Both the position numbers and the translations under genes were made by a program. Under the pieces are notes generated by a model that saw only the letters and a list, made by a program, of their open reading frames with translations, had not been told where the DNA came from and did not search any database. A stretch of DNA of 48,455 nt from Bacillota bacterium. Its GTDB lineage: Bacteria > Bacillota > UBA4882 > UBA8346. Positions 42,305 to 48,455 of the stretch are shown piece after piece. Where the stretch lies: assembly GCA_023392595.1 (NCBI GenBank), contig JAEVYU010000002.1:1-48455 (forward strand), in the 5' to 3' direction. The stretch's first letter is position 1. Every line of letters begins with the position of its first letter.

Positions 42305-42429
42305 TTTGCAGTTACCTCACAGATAACTTTTTTTAGTTCAGTTAAGAAGTTCCGGATCAAATTAAAGGCCGTACAAGATAAAAAAGCCATGGACAGGAGG
42401 AAAATCCATGGCAAAATAAATCGGACCAT
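42283..42429 (-). CDS. Small membrane protein, 48 residues
   Basis: Reads MVRFILPWIFLLSMAFLSC (one helix) followed by a basic amphipathic tail ending WFPRKT. AGAGG lies 6 bases before the ATG, and the stop lies 22 bp inside the following gene, indicating coupling. A perfect hairpin with a T-tract (42380-42412) falls inside it. No family recognised. Confidence 0.5.
   Translation of the reverse strand: MVRFILPWIFLLSMAFLSCTAFNLIRNFLTELKKVICEVTAKWFPRKT
42380..42412 (-). terminator. Terminator-like hairpin inside the 48-residue ORF
   Basis: GCCATGGA (42386-42393) and TCCATGGC (42405-42412) form an 8-bp perfect stem followed leftward by TTTTTT. The leftward loop carries CCTCC, complementary to a Shine-Dalgarno site. 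It may attenuate the downstream solute-binding-like gene. Confidence 0.5.
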
Positions 42430-42560
42430 GACTGCCTCTCTATTCCGGCATAGAATGGATTAGCGAACCAAGGCTGTATAATAATATATAACTATCCATT
42501 CAATCCTTCATCATAATAATCCTAACATTGGGAGCAGAATTTGGCATCATTGATACATTG

Positions 42561-42589
42561 ATTATACATTCTTTTTGACATAATGTCAA
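42561..42589 (-). promoter_or_regulatory. Promoter of the small membrane protein / solute-binding-like unit
   Basis: TTGACA (42584-42589), 17-base spacer, TATAAT (42561-42566), reading leftward. The -35 box is part of a perfect palindrome TTGACA-TTA-TGTCAA (42575-42589 on the reference), a likely operator. Confidence 0.75.
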
Positions 42590-42662
42590 TAAGTTCTTGG
42601 GACGGCTCATCCCCTTGTTCCGGAACATTCGGTTCTCATTTTAGAAATCAGATCCTGAAATA

Positions 42663-42692
42663 TCAAAAAGCCCGACTCCTTCAGGCTTTTTG
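42663..42692 (-). terminator. Terminator of the 2Duf cluster
   Basis: TCAAAAAGCC (42663-42672) pairs with GGCTTTTTGA (42683-42692). It lies directly after the stop of the last DUF1657 gene. Confidence 0.8.
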
Positions 42693-42696
42693 ATGA

Positions 42697-42900
42697 TTAT
42701 TGTTTGTATTGAGGTTCCTGCTGTTCGATATATTTTTGTCTGTCCTCCAATGTTTGCAATGCGCCGTCAAAAGTCTGCGCCAATTGTTGAAACATTTGTT
42801 TGGCCTCTTTGTCCTGAGTTTCCAAGGCAAAGGTTTTCATGCTGGACGAAACGCTCTGGACACTGGCAATGGCTTTTTGGACTTGGGTTGCTACCGTCAC
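42697..42900 (-). CDS. DUF1657 protein
   Basis: 67 residues, all helical (TVATQVQKAIASVQSVSSSMKTFALETQDKEAKQMFQQLA), ending EPQYKQ. DUF1657 proteins are small soluble partners found with DUF421 proteins and SpoVA in spore formers. GTG 42900 with AAAGGTGG upstream. Related to the protein at 43818-44024. Confidence 0.85.
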   Translation of the reverse strand: MTVATQVQKAIASVQSVSSSMKTFALETQDKEAKQMFQQLAQTFDGALQTLEDRQKYIEQQEPQYKQ

Positions 42901-42944
42901 TTTTTCACCACCTTTCCAATCTATAGGTCAAATCTCCTTACTTT

Positions 42945-43805
42945 TTAGCGCAATAAATACGGCTTGATTTGCTCAAGTACCCTTTGAAGTTTATCGGCGT
43001 AATCTGCATACATATCTTTAGCCTCCTGAACCTGTGTTTCCAAGGAAAACGTTGTTAAATCCGCCTGGATTTTTTGAAGGTTGGCATATAGGAGCTCTTT
43101 AACTTTTGGCTGGGGCAGATTGACGGTGTCATCATAAAGATCAACATAAAGATCGCCGGAAGAATCAATCTGCGCCAGAAAAACATTGGCTAAAAGTATT
43201 TCCTTACGTTCCAGCTGAAGACTTAGCCAGCTGCGGTTGAAGCCTATATTTCCCAAATTTCCATCCAGGATCTTGCCATCCAGGATCACCGTTTGAGGTT
43301 CGGTCAGGGGAGCTACCTTCAGGCCAAGATCATGCGGGGCGAGCGGCTGATATTCCGCCTTGGGTAATACGTTAATCTCGCCGGTTGTTTCCATCACCGC
43401 GAACTCTACTTCACTGGCGTTAAAGATGTTTTTGGAACGAAGTTCCCGTAATAGCTCCTCTCCGGTCAATCTTACCCGGCTTAGGCCATCTTCCTGGATC
43501 TTCCCTTGACGGATCAGAATTGTTTCTTTACCATATAACCAGTCATGCATCCACTTAATTTTTAAGGCTAGAAAATCCAGAGTAACCGGTAATAAACCCC
43601 AAACCAGCATGGCAATAAAACCCCAAACCAAATTGGTGAGCAGTCCTACCGAGATGAAAGCGGCCAGTATCCCCAGCACTCCATAAATAGTCAAATGAAA
43701 TGAGTTTAACCGGGAAGAACGCCTTTTACCAATAAGCCGGACCAATAATAAAGTTGTAAAAAACATCAACAATGAACGAATCAAAATCATGAACAAGTTT
43801 GGCAT
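42945..43805 (-). CDS. 2Duf-type membrane protein (DUF421 plus DUF1657-like tail)
   Basis: 286 residues. Three N-terminal helices, then the DUF421/YetF cytosolic domain (LIRQGKIQEDGLSRVRLTGEELLRELRSKNIFNASEVEFAVMETTGEINVLPK), then a helical C-terminal part (FSLETQVQEAKDMYADYADKLQRVLEQ) like the flanking DUF1657 proteins. 2Duf proteins of spoVA2mob operons raise spore heat resistance in Bacillus. No spoVA genes are in this window, so a spore role is inferred. Confidence 0.85.
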   Translation of the reverse strand: MPNLFMILIRSLLMFFTTLLLVRLIGKRRSSRLNSFHLTIYGVLGILAAFISVGLLTNLVWGFIAMLVWGLLPVTLDFLALKIKWMHDWLYGKETILIRQGKIQEDGLSRVRLTGEELLRELRSKNIFNASEVEFAVMETTGEINVLPKAEYQPLAPHDLGLKVAPLTEPQTVILDGKILDGNLGNIGFNRSWLSLQLERKEILLANVFLAQIDSSGDLYVDLYDDTVNLPQPKVKELLYANLQKIQADLTTFSLETQVQEAKDMYADYADKLQRVLEQIKPYLLR

Positions 43806-43817
43806 TTTTTCTCTTAT

Positions 43818-44024
43818 CTATTTGCTTTTATATTGCGGTTCTTCAAATTCAAGCTTTTTTAAACGTTCTTCCATTCCGCTGATGATCTCAGCTGTCGTTG
43901 AAACTGCTTCATTGAATACTTTTTTGCTTTCTTCACTTTGGCTTTGGACGGAGTATATTTTTAATGTAGCTTGCGCATTTTTTAAACTGGCGATAGTCTG
44001 TATCACCTGAGAACCTACTGTCAT
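43818..44024 (-). CDS. DUF1657 protein
   Basis: 68 residues, helical (TVGSQVIQTIASLKNAQATLKIYSVQSQSEESKKVFNEAV), ending FEEPQYKSK, the same EPQYK tail as the protein at 42697-42900. The ATG at 44024 has GGAAAGGAG upstream. First gene of the DUF1657-2Duf-DUF1657 cluster. Confidence 0.85.
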   Translation of the reverse strand: MTVGSQVIQTIASLKNAQATLKIYSVQSQSEESKKVFNEAVSTTAEIISGMEERLKKLEFEEPQYKSK

Positions 44025-44561
44025 TTTTGCTCTCCTTTCCAAAGGTTATTATTATTTTTTTTACTTGATAAAATTCCAAAAGCGAACTCTATTTATTGGG
44101 AGAAACAGCAAATTTAGCCAATGGCACCTTCTATTCAATATGACCATTCCAAGATCAATCGGTTTTAATAAGCTATTAATGTATTGGCGAGGATATGGAT
44201 GAGTTTAAAATGAAAGGAATTTTCCCGAAAAGCCGGACCACGGAAATTGAAAAGTAACCGGACCATTACTCTCGACGAAGATGATATCTATGAAGTTGTA
44301 AAAATCGACTATGAAAACTATATACTCTTGAGCCATGATTAAGGAGTCAGCTCCCGGTTTGATAAGGAGACGATTGGAAAAACAAAAACGCGAGCCGATT
44401 GGACTCGCTATTTCTAAAGAGAGCAAATATCATAAGGTCATCCACCCCAGCTTTGTGCGGCTTGTTACACAAACCGCACAAGCCGAGAGCAACAGAGCCG
44501 CAAAAATAAGCTAGGCTGGCTGTTCTATCTGGAATCCGGGTCCAGTACCCTCAGCCCTTGC
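44025..44561. other. 540-bp region with a gene relic and a hairpin
   Basis: Holds the broken gene at 44195-44342 and a hairpin TTGTGCGG (44453-44460) / CCGCACAA (44474-44481) without a T-tract. Nothing else was found. Confidence 0.5.
44195..44342 (+). pseudogene. Broken paralogue of the acidic protein at 26770-27030
   Basis: Frame 1 reads MDEFKMKGIFPKSRTTEIEK then stops; another frame continues LDEDDIYEVVKIDYENYILLSHD and stops at 44342. These match FKMRGDFP and YDDDHQYKVVKVDYKNTL of the 26770 gene in order. The first half of that gene has no counterpart here. So this is an N-truncated, frameshifted relic. Confidence 0.6.
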
Positions 44562-44888
44562 TTAATACCCACCCTGTGATGGACATGAAGGGCCCTGCGG
44601 GGTCATAAAGCACGATCCCCCTCCGCCTCCGGGACAAACAGGGCCTTGGGGAGTCATATAACACGACTCACCGGCTCCTCCTCCGGGACAAACAGGACCT
44701 TGCGGGGTCATATAACACGACCCGCCGCCCGGTTGCTGTTCCGCTCTGTAACCATAGGGATAACGGCCATAAGGATAACCATAGGGATAGCCGTAAGGAT
44801 AACCATAAGGATAGCCATAGGGGCGACGGTAATAGGGCCTAAATCTTCTATATTGTTCCGAGTATACTTGATCCGGCTGTAAAGACAT
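44562..44888 (-). CDS. Tyr/Gly/Pro-rich repeat protein with Cys-containing C-terminal repeats
   Basis: 108 residues. A short head (MSLQPDQVYSEQYRRFRPYYRR) is followed by six or so PYGY repeats (residues about 23-50) and then three copies of SCYMTPQGPVCP-type repeats separated by Gly runs. AAGGGAG lies 8 bases before the ATG at 44888. The low complexity, Tyr content and paired Cys recall spore coat or surface proteins that cross-link; that role is inference. It lies near the spore-type 2Duf cluster. Confidence 0.75.
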   Translation of the reverse strand: MSLQPDQVYSEQYRRFRPYYRRPYGYPYGYPYGYPYGYPYGRYPYGYRAEQQPGGGSCYMTPQGPVCPGGGAGESCYMTPQGPVCPGGGGGSCFMTPQGPSCPSQGGY

Positions 44889-45352
44889 TGTTTTCACTCC
44901 CTTAATTTGTCTTAAGATTATTGAATACTATATTCTATTAAAATATATTGAAACGGCTTTAACCCAAAGACACAAATATAGGCATCGTAAAGCATAAGTT
45001 GTTCATCCTCATTTATTTTTATCTGGAACCCTGCGGTTCATCAGCAAATCAAAATCAATATGTCATAGATTAGATTCCATATATAAAAAAATTCAAGATG
45101 CCTGTTTAACCTCTTCCTCGGTTCCTCTCCGACGATGGTTCAAGGAAGGGTTCAGCGGTGAGGGATGATGGGGCCGAAAACCGGGTCTTTTTAAGGCTGA
45201 ATTTTGTACCCAAAAGATTGGCCCGAGTTTCCAGCGATTCACCTTTCCCCGCTGAATACTCATCTCTGAGAAACTTCACCGGGGAGAGGATGGGAGAGAG
45301 GTCGGCAGTTTGGCCAAAGGGAATTCCTTTTTCTTACTCATAGGCATAGCCG

Positions 45353-45375
45353 AACCACCGGCTTAGCCGGTGGTT
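45353..45375. repeat. Perfect 10-bp hairpin, IS200/IS605-end-like
   Basis: AACCACCGGC-TTA-GCCGGTGGTT. The same ACCACCGGCT core occurs at 21523-21540. Such hairpins mark ends of IS200/IS605 elements; no tnpA or tnpB is near, so this would be an orphan end. Confidence 0.45.
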
Positions 45376-45390
45376 TTCAAATACACAAAA

Positions 45391-45515
45391 GGGTGTCTGT
45401 TGCAAAATAAGATTTATTGATAGAGAAATACAATATATATAAAGCTTTGCCAATTATTTATGCTATATATTGTATTTCTCATTGATTTTAATCAATCACT
45501 TTTGCAACAGCCTCC
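45391..45515. mobile_element. MITE-like element of about 120 bp
   Basis: Terminal inverted repeats CTGTTGCAAAA (45397-45407) and TTTTGCAACAG (45500-45510), preceded on each outer side by GG-rich bases, plus a perfect inner repeat of 17 bp (45423-45439 with 45464-45480). The whole folds into one long hairpin and codes for nothing. The (G)CTGTTGCAAAA end is common in IS families that mobilise MITEs. Confidence 0.7.
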
Positions 45516-45554
45516 TCTCCGATTTTTCATAACAAGCAATGACCCAATAACTCG

Positions 45555-46346
45555 CTAAAACACAACTGCGACTCCAAAAATACTTAGACCGTCTTTCCCG
45601 CTGCTATTTTCATGATAATCGTAACGATAAGAAAGTCCAACATTTTTCGTTAGAAAAACATTCACCATGGCCGATTTCTTCCAATAACTTTCTCCATCCA
45701 GATAGGTAATACCCGGTTTGGCTTCTATCTGGAGAAAATGTTGGAAATTCATTTTAAAATTCATCCCGGCGATCCAGGAATATTGATTATCGTCGATTTC
45801 AAATTTTGTTGAACCGGGTCTAGGATCATCTACCAACACTGTTCCTTCAGAATGATCCCACTCCCCTCCCATCCATGGCATTACGGTAAAATTGAACCTT
45901 CCTTGATCAAACTTATAATACCTGCCGATTCGCAAATACAAACTGAGAATATCCTGATCGATTTGGAATTCACTTAAACCCGGGACGCTAACACTGTCAA
46001 GTTTCATTTTTAAATAGTTGGCGCCAATCCCCGCTACGTTTTGAACTTTTTGGGTCTTCCCGAAGTAACGGTCGTAAATAAAATTCAAACCCGAAAGGTC
46101 GCTGTCGTTAATATTATTGGTGTTATAAAAAAATGCATTCCACTGGTATCCATCGGGATTGATGGATTGAATATACAATCCTTTCGTGTTTTGGGAGTCT
46201 TTCAATTTTAACCCGTACGAATCGAAAGTATTTTTCTCCGTTCCGAAGTAAGGGGTCACTATCGTTAGACTTTCGGCAAATGCAGCGGTACTGATGAACC
46301 ATAGGCACAAGATCAATCCCAGAATAGTTATCCTGTTAAAACTCAT
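45555..46346 (-). CDS. Putative outer-membrane beta-barrel protein
   Basis: 263 residues. Signal peptide of about 24 residues ending STAAFA. The rest is rich in alternating polar/hydrophobic strands (YLRIGRYYKFDQGRFNFTVMPWMGGEWDH, YSWIAGMNFKMNFQHFLQIEAKPGITYL, NVGLSYRYDYHENS) and ends SIFGVAVVF, with the C-terminal Phe used by the barrel assembly machine. GGAG lies 8 bases before the ATG at 46346. No specific porin family was recognised. Confidence 0.7.
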   Translation of the reverse strand: MSFNRITILGLILCLWFISTAAFAESLTIVTPYFGTEKNTFDSYGLKLKDSQNTKGLYIQSINPDGYQWNAFFYNTNNINDSDLSGLNFIYDRYFGKTQKVQNVAGIGANYLKMKLDSVSVPGLSEFQIDQDILSLYLRIGRYYKFDQGRFNFTVMPWMGGEWDHSEGTVLVDDPRPGSTKFEIDDNQYSWIAGMNFKMNFQHFLQIEAKPGITYLDGESYWKKSAMVNVFLTKNVGLSYRYDYHENSSGKDGLSIFGVAVVF

Positions 46347-46413
46347 TCCTTGTTCTCCGTTCAATTTTGATCCATTCTTTTATAAAATAACCGTTTTTTT
46401 TAAATCATGTCTA

Positions 46414-47589
46414 TTATGGCAAAAAGCTCATCGGGTTTACGGTCGTTCCATTGCGCCGCACTTCAAAGTGGACATGCGGCCCGGTGGCCAAACCGGTGCT
46501 TCCCGCTAAAGCAATGACTTGTCCTTGGGAAACTTTGTCCCCTTCTTTCACTAATAACCGGGAATTGTGTCCGTAACAAGTGGCCAATCCGTTTCCATGG
46601 TCAATGGCAATAAAATTACCATATCCGCCTTGCCAACCGCTTACGGCTACGACTCCGGCATCGGCGGCCTGAACTGAAGTGCCGAAAGAAACCGCTATAT
46701 CGATTCCACTATGAAATATCCGCTTTTTCAAGATTGGGTGAAGGCGCCATCCAAAGGGTGATGAAATAGGCCCCCGCACCGGCCAAATAAACTTGCCGTT
46801 GCCCAAAGCCACCGGATTTGAATTTTGTTTCCGGCGCAGCTCCGCTTCGATCTGCCGTGAAGTCTCTTCAAATTCTTGGAGTGCTTTTTCAAGTTTACGC
46901 CGGTTTGATTGGATATTATTTAATTCCCGTTTGGTCGTTCCGACCTGGGCCGTTACTTTTTGTTGCTCTTTGGCCAGTTTGTTTTGTAATTCCAGGGTTT
47001 GGTTATACTCCGATTCCACTTGGGTCTTTTTATTCTGAATCGCCACCGTTTGCTGGCGGACGATAATCTGGGTTTGTTTGATATGATCAATTCGGCGCAT
47101 GTTATCACGGATAAAAAAGCTGAGCATATCGAATTTTGCTACAAAATCAGCAAAATTGCTCGAAATAAATATTAAATCCCAATAAGTCTGCGGACCGCTC
47201 TTATAAATTGCAACCAAACGCCGGTTTAACAAATCCCGTTGTGCTTGCAGATTGGACTCTAAGATCTCAAAATTACTTTCGAGTTTAAAAAGCTCTTGCC
47301 GGGTTGCGTTTACTTTGTTCTCTGCAACTCCCAAGGCTTGTTGGATTTGTTGATAATTATCCTCCAATTGGCTTAGCTTTTGTTGTTGAGTCAGCAAGTT
47401 GTTTAATACCGACTTCTCCCGTTTTTTTTGGTTGGATATTTCTTGCCTTGTTTTTTGAATCATTTGTTTTAATGCGCCGGGATCGGTAATCGGGGCGCCT
47501 TCAACCGTTAAAGGACGCGTGCACGGGAAAAAGTTGATCATCATGAAAATCAATACAAACAAACCTAAACATCGATGAAATGGTTGCAT
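46414..47589 (-). CDS. EnvC-like M23 peptidase with N-terminal coiled coil
   Basis: 391 residues. Signal peptide (residues about 6-32), a long coiled coil (about 40-250: KQMIQKTRQEISNQKKREKS, LEDNYQQIQQALGVAENK, LERKQ-rich), then a LytM domain with SPFGWRLHPILKKRIFHSGIDIA, CYGHNSRLLVKEGDKVSQGQ and ATGPHVHFEVRRNG, so the zinc ligands are present. It cuts or activates cutting of peptidoglycan at division or sporulation. The start at 47589 has GAGGTG 10 bases upstream; in-frame codons further upstream lack a leader. Confidence 0.88.
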   Translation of the reverse strand: MQPFHRCLGLFVLIFMMINFFPCTRPLTVEGAPITDPGALKQMIQKTRQEISNQKKREKSVLNNLLTQQQKLSQLEDNYQQIQQALGVAENKVNATRQELFKLESNFEILESNLQAQRDLLNRRLVAIYKSGPQTYWDLIFISSNFADFVAKFDMLSFFIRDNMRRIDHIKQTQIIVRQQTVAIQNKKTQVESEYNQTLELQNKLAKEQQKVTAQVGTTKRELNNIQSNRRKLEKALQEFEETSRQIEAELRRKQNSNPVALGNGKFIWPVRGPISSPFGWRLHPILKKRIFHSGIDIAVSFGTSVQAADAGVVAVSGWQGGYGNFIAIDHGNGLATCYGHNSRLLVKEGDKVSQGQVIALAGSTGLATGPHVHFEVRRNGTTVNPMSFLP

Positions 47590-47877
47590 TAAGATGGGAC
47601 ACCTCTTGCAAGAATCATTCGTGATCAACGGGATATATCCTTCAAAACAAATGGAAATATCGATCCATCCATAAGGTGGTATTGACTTTTTGACTCTAAC
47701 CGAACACCCCAAACGGTCTTCCCGTTTTTCATAATCCAAAGAATAGTGAATATTATTGGCAATGCATGAAAAAAACCATAAAGACTACAGAAATATTTGC
47801 CGAATAATTACATAGTAAGGGCAAGAATAATACTACCAAGATTTTAATCGATCTAAAATTTACAAGGAGGCGTTATT

Positions 47878-48156
47878 TTGACCAAAACAGAACTCATCGA
47901 AAAGGTAGCCAAAGAAACCAAACTCACCAAAAAGGATTCCAACCAAGCCATTGATGCCATCATCAAAGCCATCAGCGGCGCGCTCGCCAAAGGCGACAAA
48001 GTTACTTTAGTTGGTTTTGGAAGTTTTGATGTGAGAAAACGGGCCGCCCGGAAGGGTCGCAACCCTCAAACCGGCAAGGAAATCAGCATTGCCGCCCGCA
48101 AAGTACCGGTATTCAAAGCCGGAAAAGCATTAAAAGATGCTGTAGGAAAAAAATGA
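47878..48156 (+). CDS. hup: HU-family DNA-binding protein
   Basis: 92 residues: MTKTELIEKVAKETKLTKKD dimer helices, GFGSFDVRKRAARKGRNPQTGKEISI beta arm, and a C-terminal helix ending VGKK. It compacts the chromosome as a dimer. TTG start with AAGGAGG about 7 bases upstream. Single gene with its own terminator. Confidence 0.96.
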   Translation: MTKTELIEKVAKETKLTKKDSNQAIDAIIKAISGALAKGDKVTLVGFGSFDVRKRAARKGRNPQTGKEISIAARKVPVFKAGKALKDAVGKK

Positions 48157-48164
48157 AAAAATTA

Positions 48165-48202
48165 ACCCGCCCTGGAATGAATCGTAGGGCGGGTAATTTT
48201 TT
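48165..48202 (+). terminator. Intrinsic terminator after hup
   Basis: ACCCGCCCT (48165-48173) pairs with AGGGCGGGT (48186-48194), followed by AATTTTTT. Confidence 0.85.
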
Positions 48203-48269
48203 CCTCGGCTTCAAAACACTTTATAAAAAAGCGTTAACTTTTTTGGGCCAACTTTTATTAAGCCACAGC

Positions 48270-48455
48270 TTAAGCGGTTTCCGGTTTCATTTCTCCAATC
48301 ATTTTTTCCATTTCTCCCTTGGATGATTGCATTTCTCCAAACATTCTTTCCGTTTCTCCCTTGGGTGATTGCATTTCTCCAAACATTTTTTTCATTTCTC
48401 CCTTGGGTGATTGCATTTCTCCAAACATTTTTTTCATTTCTCCCTTGGGTGATTG
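48270..48455 (-). CDS. C-terminus of a protein built of 14-residue Met/Lys/Glu repeats (partial)
   Basis: Only the last 61 codons are in the window. They comprise four 42-bp units (48414-48455, 48372-48413, 48330-48371, 48288-48329) encoding QSPKGEMKKMFGEM and variants, then KPETA and a TAA stop. The first two units are identical and the others drift, with changes such as ETERMFGEM. The frame is open throughout and substitutions keep charge pattern, so it is coding. Amphipathic helices separated by SPKG turns are likely. Function unknown. Confidence 0.7.
   Translation of the reverse strand, partial: QSPKGEMKKMFGEMQSPKGEMKKMFGEMQSPKGETERMFGEMQSSKGEMEKMIGEMKPETA

Larger units (their letters stand above)
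44889..45554. other. 665-bp intergenic region with mobile-element remains
   Basis: No supported gene. Between about 45110 and 45350 the sequence is GC-rich and looks decayed, with TTCAGCGG and CCGCTGAA in inverted orientation. It also holds an IS200/IS605-like hairpin and a MITE, each listed. Confidence 0.5.

Noticed and set aside
45158..45343. 61-codon plus-strand ORF
   Set aside because: It lies in a GC-rich region with inverted repeats and lacks a credible start or family.
48288..48455. CRISPR array or non-coding satellite
   Set aside because: The 42-bp units have no spacers and their changes keep one reading frame and charge pattern, so it is a coding repeat.

Overview
The window looks like a chromosome segment of a spore-forming Bacillota (Firmicutes), probably a lineage with two membranes. 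Gram-positive signs: strong AGGAGG-type ribosome binding sites, frequent TTG and GTG starts, sigma-A promoters with TATAAT and TTGACA boxes, an AbrB-type switch protein, and a DUF1657 / DUF421-DUF1657 (2Duf) / DUF1657 cluster typical of endospore formers. Against a single membrane: a secreted beta-strand-rich protein ending in an aromatic residue (45.6-46.3 kb), as outer-membrane barrels do. Lineages such as Limnochordia/Hydrogenispora-like bacteria would fit, but this placement is inference. No rRNA, tRNA, CRISPR array or prophage was seen.

Layout. 0-1.7 kb: IS1182-family transposase and the right end of its element. 1.7-5.1 kb: GNAT acetyltransferase, ketopantoate reductase-like protein, AbrB-like regulator, long-form PRPP synthetase. 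5.7-9.5 kb: LysR regulator divergent from a yeiH - pyrK - pyrD-like operon whose pyrD-like gene is frameshifted and has lost orotate-binding and catalytic residues. 9.5-15.9 kb: small zinc-ribbon protein, MscS channel, molybdate/tungstate operon (modD-modA-modB-modC), thioredoxin, DUF2284 protein. 16-21.8 kb: dipeptide/nickel-type ABC importer preceded by an apparent promoter-to-terminator structured RNA. 21.8-23.7 kb: decayed, gene-poor DNA. 23.7-32.2 kb: mainly membrane proteins (HGSNAT/NagX-like acyltransferase, CBO0543-like, two paralogous 150-residue proteins, Nramp-like transporter, TVP38/DedA-like protein, M23 peptidase) with small and broken genes between. 32.2-35.3 kb: compact thiol-redox operon (thioredoxin, unusual ferredoxin, TlpA-like protein, CcdA, membrane-anchored methyltransferase) beside an ArsR-type regulator, with two matching 24-bp operators. 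35.5-39.7 kb: two tandem membrane-anchored FMN glutamate-synthase-like proteins and a convergent ROK protein. 39.7-44.3 kb: ClC channel, degraded solute-binding protein, 2Duf cluster. 44.5-48.5 kb: Tyr/Gly/Cys repeat protein, a MITE, putative outer-membrane barrel, EnvC-like M23 protein, HU, and the C-terminus of a protein made of 14-residue repeats running off the end.

Best candidates for something undescribed: (1) the ArsR-controlled thioredoxin/ferredoxin/TlpA/CcdA/methyltransferase cassette; (2) the YeiH-PyrK-PyrD-like operon, in which the flavoprotein is probably not a dihydroorotate dehydrogenase; (3) the structured RNA before the oligopeptide/nickel operon; (4) the tandem-repeat proteins. 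Several genes are broken by one base within or next to a homopolymer (PyrD-like, the 55-residue gene at 29.1 kb, the solute-binding protein at 41.4 kb), so sequencing indels must be excluded before calling them pseudogenes.
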